From the NCBI GenBank assembly GCA_900769785.1, contig CAAGHV010000179.1, positions 1-6,630 of the forward strand: a stretch of 6,630 nt of DNA, written 5' to 3'. A program made the position numbers and the translations under genes. The notes under the pieces were generated by a model. That model worked only from the letters and a program-made list of their open reading frames with translations, made no database searches and had not been told where the DNA came from. Each line of letters starts with the position of its first letter. The stretch's first letter is position 1. Shown piece after piece: positions 1 through 5,748 of this stretch. This DNA is from Bacteroidales bacterium (GTDB taxonomy: Bacteria > Bacteroidota > Bacteroidia > Bacteroidales > P3).

Positions 1-1
1 G

Positions 2-121
2 CTGGTGATGGTGGACGATGACAAAGTGGAAACACTTATGGAAACTGTACACAAACTAGACCTTCGAAACAAAGAAGTGGGTGTGCGTGCTTTTGTTTGG
101 AATATCGAACAAACTATATAA
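2..121 (+). CDS. 3' end of a small PII-like protein (partial)
   Basis: This is an open frame entering from the left edge and ending in TAA at 119-121; it gives 39 residues ending GVRAFVWNIEQTI. From memory, this C-terminus resembles a family of roughly 100-residue PII-like (ferredoxin-fold) proteins in Bacteroidota that often sit beside RND-type efflux genes; the VMVDDDKVETLMETVHKLD stretch fits the last helix region of that fold. The start and most of the domain lie outside the window, so function cannot be judged here. A strong terminator follows 28 bp after the stop, so the gene belongs to the upstream transcription unit and not to the restriction-modification operon. The coding frame is fairly secure; the family assignment is a recollection and only moderately sure. 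Confidence 0.6.
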   Translation: MVMVDDDKVETLMETVHKLDLRNKEVGVRAFVWNIEQTI

Positions 122-149
122 CACACCAACCCTTGATATCGAACCCGAA

Positions 150-186
150 GGGGAATGATTCCGAAAAGGAATTGTTCCCCTTTTTT
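150..186 (+). terminator. Rho-independent terminator of the upstream gene
   Basis: A 13-bp stem (150-162 with 168-180) with two internal G-U wobbles encloses a GAAAA loop and is followed directly by six T residues (181-186). This is a canonical intrinsic terminator placed 28 bp after the stop codon of the partial gene. It separates the upstream unit from the hsd operon. Confidence 0.93.
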
Positions 187-249
187 GGTGCCGGTATTTA
201 TGGAAGAGAAATACTTTTTATTCAATTTTTATCAATGCGGATTGCTTGC

Positions 250-390
250 CAAAAGTGTCATACTTTTGCCCCGTAACTCCCATAGTTACGACCTCTAACC
301 ATGGCACTTTTGATGTCTAAACCGCAGGGTTACGATTTGCAACCGGCGTGCAAACCATTTGCAATGGTATTGCAACGATATTATTGTTGC
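250..390. repeat. Hairpin cluster with 11-bp periodicity, REP-like
   Basis: Several small inverted repeats are packed together. CAAAAGT/ACTTTTG (250-256 with 262-268) and CGTAACT/AGTTACG (272-278 with 284-290) are both perfect 7-bp stems with 5-nt loops and start exactly 22 bp apart. A further stem pairs 349-359 with 363-374 (ACCATT/AATGGT extended by TGCAA/TTGCA, one bulged A, 3-nt loop), and GCAAC/GTTGC pairs 372-376 with 386-390. TGCAA recurs at 338, 349, 360 and 371, exactly every 11 bp, and a 16-mer beginning GTTACGA recurs at 285 and 329 (44 bp apart, 12 of 16 identical). No protein reading explains this. It looks like a REP-like or other structured repeat element; its identity and function are unknown. 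Confidence 0.6.
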
Positions 391-579
391 CGATAATAGG
401 CATTACACAAAACTCTATTTTAACAATATTCTCCCTTTTTAGACCTTTCTTTTTAACAAATAAATACACCTTTACCACCTCATTTTCTACTCCAAAACCA
501 CGCATAACAAATAATATATGCTATGAATTAAAAATCAATATCTTATAATCAGCATCAAGATACCATTTAGCATATTGTA

Positions 580-621
580 AAAATACCCCGCCCCTAAATC
601 CATTTTACCCCAGGGTATTTT
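580..621. repeat. 9-bp inverted repeat with long loop
   Basis: AAAATACCC (580-588) is perfectly complementary to GGGTATTTT (613-621) across a 24-nt gap. On the minus strand the second arm ends in a short T-run, so it might act as a weak minus-strand terminator, but the loop is long and no minus-strand gene is seen. It may be chance in AT-rich sequence. Confidence 0.3.
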
Positions 622-772
622 GAAACACCATCCGGGAATACATATTTCAAGCCATTTTTGTAGATTTTCGTTTAACAAATTAAAGTGGCTTGTTTTAACA
701 ATTGAAAGATACAGAAGTCTCATTTTGCAGTATTATTTTGTAACGAATGAAATTAGACCGTACAGATTTTGG

Positions 773-797
773 ATGTTATTTGGACGAATGTTATTTG
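773..797. repeat. 10-bp direct repeat upstream of the hsdM promoter
   Basis: ATGTTATTTG occurs at 773-782 and again at 788-797, a perfect 10-mer repeated at 15-bp spacing. It lies about 40-65 bp upstream of the -33 box of the hsdM promoter. Its position would suit an activator or repressor site, but no regulator gene is present in the window. Confidence 0.4.
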
Positions 798-809
798 CCA
801 ATACGTGAT

Positions 810-836
810 AAGTATTTGATAAAAAGTATGGATAAA
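810..836. promoter_or_regulatory. Tandem direct repeat abutting the hsdM promoter (possible operator)
   Basis: AAGTATTTGATAAA (810-823) is followed at once by AAGTATGGATAAA (824-836); the copies differ by TT versus G before GATAAA. The pair ends 2 bp before the -33 TTTG box at 839. Tandem sites directly upstream of a promoter are a usual place for a transcription factor. This is inferred from position and repetition only. Confidence 0.4.
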
Positions 837-838
837 GC

Positions 839-869
839 TTTGTATAGTCTGAGAAATTGTGTACTTTTG
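839..869 (+). promoter_or_regulatory. Bacteroides-type promoter of the hsd operon
   Basis: TTTG at 839-842 and TACTTTTG at 862-869 match the Bacteroidota primary sigma consensus (-33 TTTG and -7 TAnnTTTG) with a 19-bp spacer, the usual distance. Transcription would start near 875-878, giving a leader of about 55-60 nt before the hsdM ATG at 934. It is the only promoter of this quality in the long intergenic region and lies directly ahead of five co-oriented genes. Confidence 0.82.
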
Positions 870-894
870 CAAACCGAAAAAGACTTTAAAGTAC
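861..894. promoter_or_regulatory. Dyad overlapping the -7 box and predicted transcription start
   Basis: GTACTTT (861-867) and AAAGTAC (888-894) are perfect inverted 7-mers separated by 20 nt; the left arm covers most of the -7 element. The right arm overlaps a second perfect palindrome, ACTTTAAAGT (883-892). The dyad centre is close to the predicted transcription start, so a protein bound here would block initiation; alternatively it is a hairpin near the 5' end of the leader. Operator function is inferred. Confidence 0.4.
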
Positions 895-933
895 TATAAT
901 ATTGTAGGTGTCAATATATAAAATATATACAAA

Positions 934-2496
934 ATGGCAGGCAAAAAGACCAAGATAAAAAGCATAGAAGAGACCTTATGGGAGTCGGCAAATAAGCTTC
1001 GTGGTTCGGTTGAACCATCGGAATACAAGCACGTTGTGCTGAGTTTGATATTCCTCAAATATGCCAATGATCGCTTCGAAGAGCGTCGTGGCGAACTCGT
1101 TGCCGATGGAAAAGGTGCATTTGTGGACCAAGCCGTATTCTACAATGCCAAGAATGTATTCTATATCGAAGAGCATAGTAGGTGGAGTTTTATAATGGAG
1201 AATGCCAAGCAGAATGATATTGCCATTAAGATAGACAAAGCACTGTCGGCAATAGAAGATAGCAACCCCACCCTTAAAGGTGCTCTCCCAAGCAACTACT
1301 ACTCGGGCTTAGGTCTTGACAGGGCAAAACTTGCCGCACTGCTCGACGAGATAAACAAGATAGATACCCTCAAAGATCCGGAGAACGACCTTATAGGCCG
1401 TGTATATGAGTACTTTCTTGCCAAGTTTGCCATAGCCGAAGGAAAGGGCAAGGGTGAATATTATACCCCCAAGAGTATTGTAAACCTTATTGCCGAGATT
1501 ATAGAGCCGTATCGTGGCAAGATATACGACCCCTGCTGTGGATCGGGAGGCATGTTTGTTCAGAGTATGAAGTTTATAGAGGCACATCATGGCAACAAAC
1601 GTGACATATCCGTTTACGGACAGGAATATACCAATACCACTTATAAGCTTGCAAAGATGAACCTTGCCATTCGAGGCATTGCAAGCAACCTTGGCGAACA
1701 GGCTGCCGACACCTTCCACAACGATCAACACAAGAATTTGAAGGCCGACTTTATTATGGCCAATCCGCCATTTAACCAAAAAAGTTGGCGTGCCGACAAT
1801 GAATTGAAGGCCGACCCTCGCTGGCATGGCTACGATGTGCCGCCTACAAGCAATGCCAACTATGGTTGGATTCTAAATATCGTATCTAAACTTTCGAGCA
1901 ATGGCGTTGCCGGCTTTTTGTTGGCAAACGGTGCGTTGAGTGGCGATGGAACTGAAGAAAACATTCGAAAACAATTGCTCCAAAACCATCTTGTAGAGGC
2001 TATTATCATACTGCCTCGCAATATGTTCTACTCGACCGACATCAGCGTTACGCTATGGATATTGGCAGGCAACCGCAAGGCTCGCACTGTGGAGCAGAAT
2101 GGCAAAATTGTAAAGTATCGCAATCGCGAGAATGAGGTGCTGTTTGTTGATCTGCGTCAGTGGGGCGAACCGTTTGAGAAGAAGTATATCCAATTCTCGC
2201 CCGAACAGATTACCGACATTGCCCATAATATCCACAACTGGCAACGTGAGGGATATGAGACAGCTTATCAGAATATTCCAGAATACTGCTACTCTGCCTC
2301 CATGGAAGAAATAGAATCCAAGGGGTGGAGCCTTGTGCCAAGCAAATACATAGAGTTTAAGAACAGGGACGAGCAAATAGATTTTGATACCCGTATGAAG
2401 GAACTACAAACCGAGCTTACCTCTCTTTTGCAGCAAGAGGAGGATAGTAAGAAAGAGCTGAAAGCATTGTTCGACAAGCTGGGGTATTCATTGTAA
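934..2496 (+). CDS. hsdM: Type I restriction-modification DNA methyltransferase subunit HsdM
   Basis: HsdM transfers a methyl group from S-adenosylmethionine to N6 of adenine in the bipartite target recognised by HsdS; two HsdM and one HsdS form the cytoplasmic methyltransferase. The 520-residue length is normal. Residues about 10-150 form the helical HsdM_N domain (IEETLWESANKLRGSVEPSE near the start). The N6-adenine methyltransferase domain follows: GEYYTP at 174-179, the SAM-binding motif DPCCGSGGMF at 199-208 and the catalytic NPPF at 277-280, all intact. The C-terminal part (about 460-520) is charged and helical, as expected for contact with HsdS. The ATG at 934 suits the N-terminus of the family; no Shine-Dalgarno is visible, only an A/T-rich leader, as is common in Bacteroidota. 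It is the first gene of the operon, behind the promoter at 839-869, and is richer in G+C than the genes after it (31 of 60 bases in 1501-1560). Confidence 0.97.
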   Translation: MAGKKTKIKSIEETLWESANKLRGSVEPSEYKHVVLSLIFLKYANDRFEERRGELVADGKGAFVDQAVFYNAKNVFYIEEHSRWSFIMENAKQNDIAIKIDKALSAIEDSNPTLKGALPSNYYSGLGLDRAKLAALLDEINKIDTLKDPENDLIGRVYEYFLAKFAIAEGKGKGEYYTPKSIVNLIAEIIEPYRGKIYDPCCGSGGMFVQSMKFIEAHHGNKRDISVYGQEYTNTTYKLAKMNLAIRGIASNLGEQAADTFHNDQHKNLKADFIMANPPFNQKSWRADNELKADPRWHGYDVPPTSNANYGWILNIVSKLSSNGVAGFLLANGALSGDGTEENIRKQLLQNHLVEAIIILPRNMFYSTDISVTLWILAGNRKARTVEQNGKIVKYRNRENEVLFVDLRQWGEPFEKKYIQFSPEQITDIAHNIHNWQREGYETAYQNIPEYCYSASMEEIESKGWSLVPSKYIEFKNRDEQIDFDTRMKELQTELTSLLQQEEDSKKELKALFDKLGYSL

Positions 2497-2501
2497 TATG
2501 C

Positions 2502-2507
2502 AGGGAG
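2502..2507 (+). promoter_or_regulatory. Ribosome binding site deciding the nuclease-gene start
   Basis: AGGGAG lies 8 nt before the ATG at 2516, the ideal distance. An upstream in-frame ATG at 2498, 1 nt after the hsdM stop, has no comparable site and would place this one inside the coding region. The downstream start is therefore preferred. Confidence 0.6.
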
Positions 2508-2515
2508 ATAAGAAT

Positions 2516-3559
2516 ATGGCTATAATATCATCGGAATATAAAAATTGGGTTGGCGAATTAAAACAACGCATACGCCAAAGCCAGATAAAAGCAGCAGTAA
2601 AAGTAAATACAGAGTTGCTTAAACTATATTGGGAAATGGGAAGCGATATTGTGGAAAGACAGAAAAATGCCCAATGGGGTGATGGTTTTTTTAAACAATT
2701 GAGCCACGATTTGTCAGCAGAGTTCCCCGAAATGGCCGGATTTTCTGTTAGAAACCTGCAACAGATTTGCAAATGGTATAACTTTTACAACCAGAGGTTT
2801 ATAATTGCGAAACAACTTGTTTCGCAATTGCAGGAAAATTTCTTTTCTATTCCGTGGGGGCATCATATATTGATTATGCAACGTTGCAAAGATATTGATA
2901 AAGCATTGTTTTATATTCAACAAACGGTAGAGAACAATTGGAGTAGAACTATTCTTGATTGGCAAATAGATAGCAACTTATACGACCGACAAGGTAAATC
3001 CATTAGTAATTTTTCAAAAACATTGCCTTCTCCTCAAAGCGATTTAGCTCAACAGATAACCAAAGATCCTTACATTATTGATATTATGGGGATACGCCAA
3101 GAAATGGAGGAACGAGAATTAGAAGCTCATTTGGATAACAATATTTCGCAATATTTATTGGAATTAGGCAAAGGATTTACTTATTATGGGCATCAAGTAC
3201 ACCTTAGAATTGGAGACGAAGATTTTTATATTGATCAGTTATTTTATCATGTTCGTTTACACTGCTATGTTGTGGTGGAACTAAAAGCAGTAAAATTTAA
3301 ACCGGAACATATAGGACAATTGAATTTTTATGTTGCAGCCGTTGATAACCAGATGCGAACACAAGGAGATAATCCTACTATAGGTATATTGATATGCAAA
3401 GATAAAAATGATGTGGTGGTGGAATATACTTTGCAAAATGTAGAAAATCCTATTGGTGTTTCTTCGTTACAAATTTACGACCAACTAACAGCCGATTATA
3501 AATCTTCGTTGCCAACCATCGAAGAAATAGAAGCACAACTAAAGGATAAGGAGATATGA
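2516..3559 (+). CDS. DUF1016 / YhcG-type PD-(D/E)XK nuclease-fold protein
   Basis: The protein has 347 residues from the ATG at 2516 (353 from the alternative ATG at 2498). The N-terminal half (about 1-155) matches the DUF1016 N-terminal domain: a helical segment SSEYKNWVGELKQRIRQSQI, then LYWEMGSDIVERQ and IPWGHHILIM. The C-terminal half (about 165-330) is the PD-(D/E)XK nuclease-like domain, with D240 in FYIDQLFYH, the E-x-K element ELK at 255-257, and Q268 in GQLNFY, so the likely metal-binding and catalytic residues are present. Length is usual for the family. Proteins of this type recur in Type I restriction-modification loci, often between hsdM and hsdS as here; their biological role is not well established. 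The gene starts 19 nt after hsdM and its TGA overlaps the hsdS start, so it is co-translated with them. It is more AT-rich than hsdM. Nuclease activity is inferred from the motif. Confidence 0.92.
   Translation: MAIISSEYKNWVGELKQRIRQSQIKAAVKVNTELLKLYWEMGSDIVERQKNAQWGDGFFKQLSHDLSAEFPEMAGFSVRNLQQICKWYNFYNQRFIIAKQLVSQLQENFFSIPWGHHILIMQRCKDIDKALFYIQQTVENNWSRTILDWQIDSNLYDRQGKSISNFSKTLPSPQSDLAQQITKDPYIIDIMGIRQEMEERELEAHLDNNISQYLLELGKGFTYYGHQVHLRIGDEDFYIDQLFYHVRLHCYVVVELKAVKFKPEHIGQLNFYVAAVDNQMRTQGDNPTIGILICKDKNDVVVEYTLQNVENPIGVSSLQIYDQLTADYKSSLPTIEEIEAQLKDKEI
3548..3553 (+). promoter_or_regulatory. Ribosome binding site deciding the hsdS start
   Basis: AAGGAG sits 5 nt before the ATG at 3559 but only 2 nt before the adjacent ATG at 3556, which favours 3559. 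Either start overlaps the TGA of the preceding gene (3557-3559) and implies translational coupling. Confidence 0.55.
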
Positions 3560-4698
3560 TGAAAGACTATAAACGTTTAGGAGATTATATCCGTGCTGTG
3601 GATGTGCGTAATAGAGAATTAAAGATTACCAAGCCAATGGGTATTAATATTGATAAGCATTTTATGCCATCGGTAGCTAATGTTATTGGTACAGACCTTT
3701 CTAATTATAAGCTTGTCTCGAAAAGACAATTTGCTTGTAATCTTATGCATGTTGGACGAGATGAAAAAATACCAATGGCATTGTTGACTACAGATGAAAC
3801 TATTATTGTTTCGCCTGCTTATTTCGTATTTGAAGTAGCTAATCCAAATATCCTATTGCCAGAATACTTGATGATGTGGTTTTCTCGTAAAGAATTTGAT
3901 AGAAATGCATGGTTTTATACGGATGCAGATGTGCGAGGAGGAATGGATAAAGATGCATTATTAGATATGAAACTTCCCATTCCCCCAATAGAGCGACAAC
4001 GAGAGATTGTAGCAGAATATGAGACACTGAGCCGCCGTATAGATATAAACAAACAACTTATAACCAAGCTCGAAGCCACAGCCCAAGCCCTCTACCGCAA
4101 AATGTTTGTGGATGGCATCGATAAAGAAAATCTGCCCGAAGGGTGGAGAATGGGGACATTGGGAGAAGTTTGTGAAATAATAACACGAGGTAAAACTCCT
4201 AAATATCTCGAAGATTCAAATGACTTGGTTATTGGCCAACGATGTGTGAGAAATCATATGGTAGATTTAAATATAGCGAGAACACATTTACCCAAACAAG
4301 GAAGTACTCTATTAAAATATGGAGATATACTTATTAACTCAACAGGTGAAGGATCTTTAGGACGTGTTGGACAAGTTTATTTTAATAAAGGAAATGTAAC
4401 TTTCGATTCACATATAACATTAGTTAGATTTATTGATGAAGCTGATAGTTTTTATTATGGTGTATTATTGACTTTATCTGAAAATGATATAGAAACATTG
4501 GCAATAGGTAGCACGGGACAAACTGAATTGCCGAGAGAATCCATTTGTAATTTTGAAGTATTAGTTCCATGTAAATTTATTGTGGATGATTTCTACAATA
4601 AAGTAAAAAATGTAAAGAATATAGCTTCGATAAAGAAACAAGAAAACGAGAAACTAACCGAATTACAATCTTTGCTATTGGCGAAGATGGGGAGATAA
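3559..4698 (+). CDS. hsdS: Type I restriction-modification specificity subunit HsdS
   Basis: HsdS reads the bipartite DNA target and holds the HsdM and HsdR subunits. At 379 residues it is a little short but complete, with the usual two-target-domain layout: first target recognition domain about 1-140, the central conserved helix about 141-190 (IERQREIVAEYETLSRRID to KLEATAQALYRKMF), second domain from about 195 (GWRMGTLGEVCEIITRGKTP) to 335, and a distal conserved helix to the end (ENEKLTELQSLLLAKMGR). The signatures PIPPIERQREI and LTELQSLLLAKM are typical of the family. Base composition changes sharply inside the gene: sampled 60-base lines have 19 G+C in the first domain (3841-3900), 29 in the central helix (4081-4140) and 13 in the second domain (4381-4440), as expected if target domains have been swapped around a conserved spacer. 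The start at 3559 is chosen from the ribosome binding site; 3556 is possible. The target sequence cannot be predicted. Confidence 0.95.
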   Translation: MKDYKRLGDYIRAVDVRNRELKITKPMGINIDKHFMPSVANVIGTDLSNYKLVSKRQFACNLMHVGRDEKIPMALLTTDETIIVSPAYFVFEVANPNILLPEYLMMWFSRKEFDRNAWFYTDADVRGGMDKDALLDMKLPIPPIERQREIVAEYETLSRRIDINKQLITKLEATAQALYRKMFVDGIDKENLPEGWRMGTLGEVCEIITRGKTPKYLEDSNDLVIGQRCVRNHMVDLNIARTHLPKQGSTLLKYGDILINSTGEGSLGRVGQVYFNKGNVTFDSHITLVRFIDEADSFYYGVLLTLSENDIETLAIGSTGQTELPRESICNFEVLVPCKFIVDDFYNKVKNVKNIASIKKQENEKLTELQSLLLAKMGR

Positions 4699-4713
4699 AA
4701 AATAAAAGAAGAG

Positions 4714-5748
4714 ATGGCATTAAGACCTAAATTAGAATTTTATAGATTTAAATTAGTATCAAAAGATGAAGAATCCAAAACTTTTAGAGATTTTGCTATA
4801 AAAGAATTATATGAAAGAAGAATTAATTCGGATGATCAAATAATGAGAAAATTATTTGACTATTTTATGAATGGTTTTGTTTCTGATATATCAAAAAGTA
4901 GGAGAATAAAAAAGCAACTAAAAATAATAAAAACAGATGCGAATATACATTTGGATAAAAAGCCAAAGATTGATGTGGCAAAAAATATTATTTCTGGTGT
5001 CATTTCAGGTGGACGTTTTGGTAGAAATGGCATGATGAGTGATTCTTCTGTAAAAGCAGAAGAAGCAAATGCTTTTGGTCCTGATAAAACAATTTTGCAG
5101 TATTATTATTTTTTGCTGTATTTACCTTTAGATTATAGTGAAGGTTGTTTTATTATACATTCAAATAGCAAAGAGGAAACGATAACAGACATGTTTAAAG
5201 AATATATTTCAAGTTTGTTTAAGAAGGGTGACTTTAAGAAAATGGAGATATTTAATTTCTGTCCTGAAATACTTTTAAATGAATATAAAGATAAAGCTAT
5301 TATAAAGTCATTTGAGTTTAGAAAAACTTACTTAGGATCACTTTATACCGATGAGGATATTCTTGTTAGAGATCAATTGTATGATGTAAAAATAGAAATA
5401 ATTCCGAAAGGAGATAAAATAAAATTAAGGGACATTCCTTTATTTAGAAAATTGGCACATGAACTTAATTTTCTAAATGTCCGACAAAACCCAGATAAAT
5501 TATATGATTTTGGAAACAAAAAAATAACAGTAAATAATCCTAATTCTAAAATGGATAGAACATTTGAGTTTGATGATGAAAATTTTAATTTGACACCTGT
5601 GGTATACCTTAATGAACATATTGAAAAATATAATAATGACGATACTCCTGACTTTTATGAACTTAATGAATATTGTCAAAGTTTGTTTCAAGAAGAAATA
5701 TTACCAGAATTAAGACCTGATTTATTTTTGAAGGAAGATGAAAGATAG
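4714..5748 (+). CDS. Unrecognised 344-residue soluble protein, possible defence sensor
   Basis: I do not recognise this protein with confidence. It has no signal peptide or membrane segment and is rich in K, D, E and aromatic residues. Visible pieces are: an N-terminal strand LEFYRFKLVSK (about 7-17); a helical, basic region with KSRRIKKQLK at 61-70; a glycine-rich turn GVISGGRFGRNG at 95-106; two hydrophobic strands around a turn (TILQYYYFLLYLPLDYSEG at 126-144, then CFIIHS) followed by a helix to about 170; a strand-rich section DVKIEIIPKGDKIKLRD at 224-240; and an acidic C-terminus. It begins 15 nt after hsdS with only a poor Shine-Dalgarno, so coupling to hsdS is likely. Its last 11 bases are shared with the next gene. 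Low G+C unlike hsdM suggests separate acquisition. Pairing with a small membrane protein recalls RexA/RexB and Kiwa, so a cytoplasmic sensor role is a guess from layout, not from homology. Confidence 0.85.
   Translation: MALRPKLEFYRFKLVSKDEESKTFRDFAIKELYERRINSDDQIMRKLFDYFMNGFVSDISKSRRIKKQLKIIKTDANIHLDKKPKIDVAKNIISGVISGGRFGRNGMMSDSSVKAEEANAFGPDKTILQYYYFLLYLPLDYSEGCFIIHSNSKEETITDMFKEYISSLFKKGDFKKMEIFNFCPEILLNEYKDKAIIKSFEFRKTYLGSLYTDEDILVRDQLYDVKIEIIPKGDKIKLRDIPLFRKLAHELNFLNVRQNPDKLYDFGNKKITVNNPNSKMDRTFEFDDENFNLTPVVYLNEHIEKYNNDDTPDFYELNEYCQSLFQEEILPELRPDLFLKEDER

Larger units (their letters stand above)
391..806. other. AT-rich non-coding stretch, no supported gene
   Basis: The stretch between the hairpin cluster and the promoter-proximal repeats is AT-rich. 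Only short open frames of about 60 codons occur, on both strands. They overlap each other, lack ribosome binding sites and read as low-complexity or unrelated residues. No tRNA, rRNA or recognisable small RNA was seen. What it does hold is a long-loop inverted repeat (580-621), four copies of TTTAACAA (419, 452, 671 and 694) and a 10-mer direct repeat (773-797). It could be decayed DNA or a long upstream control region. Confidence 0.5.

Noticed and set aside
261..268. TACTTTTG matching the -7 promoter consensus
   Set aside because: No TTTG is found at the right distance upstream (the nearest TTG leaves only a 16-bp spacer), the motif is the arm of a perfect hairpin, and no gene follows for over 600 bp.
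250..390. CRISPR-like array
   Set aside because: The repeat unit is 11 bp and degenerate, without spacers of regular length, and no cas gene is present.
317..548. Short open frames of 60-66 codons on both strands in the long intergenic region
   Set aside because: They overlap each other and the hairpin cluster, have no ribosome binding site or promoter, and their residues look like translated repeat and AT-rich DNA.
620..808. 62-codon plus-strand open frame beginning MKHHPGIHISSH
   Set aside because: No Shine-Dalgarno, no recognisable fold or family, opposed by an equally long minus-strand frame, and it runs into the promoter-proximal repeats.
1309..1827. 172-codon minus-strand open frame inside hsdM
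   Set aside because: It is antisense to the catalytic core of HsdM, which has intact family motifs; the translation resembles no protein I know and has no ribosome binding site.
3559..4698. Phase-variable inversion within hsdS
   Set aside because: No inverted repeats linking hsdS to a second hsdS copy and no recombinase gene are in the window; the mosaic composition alone does not show inversion.
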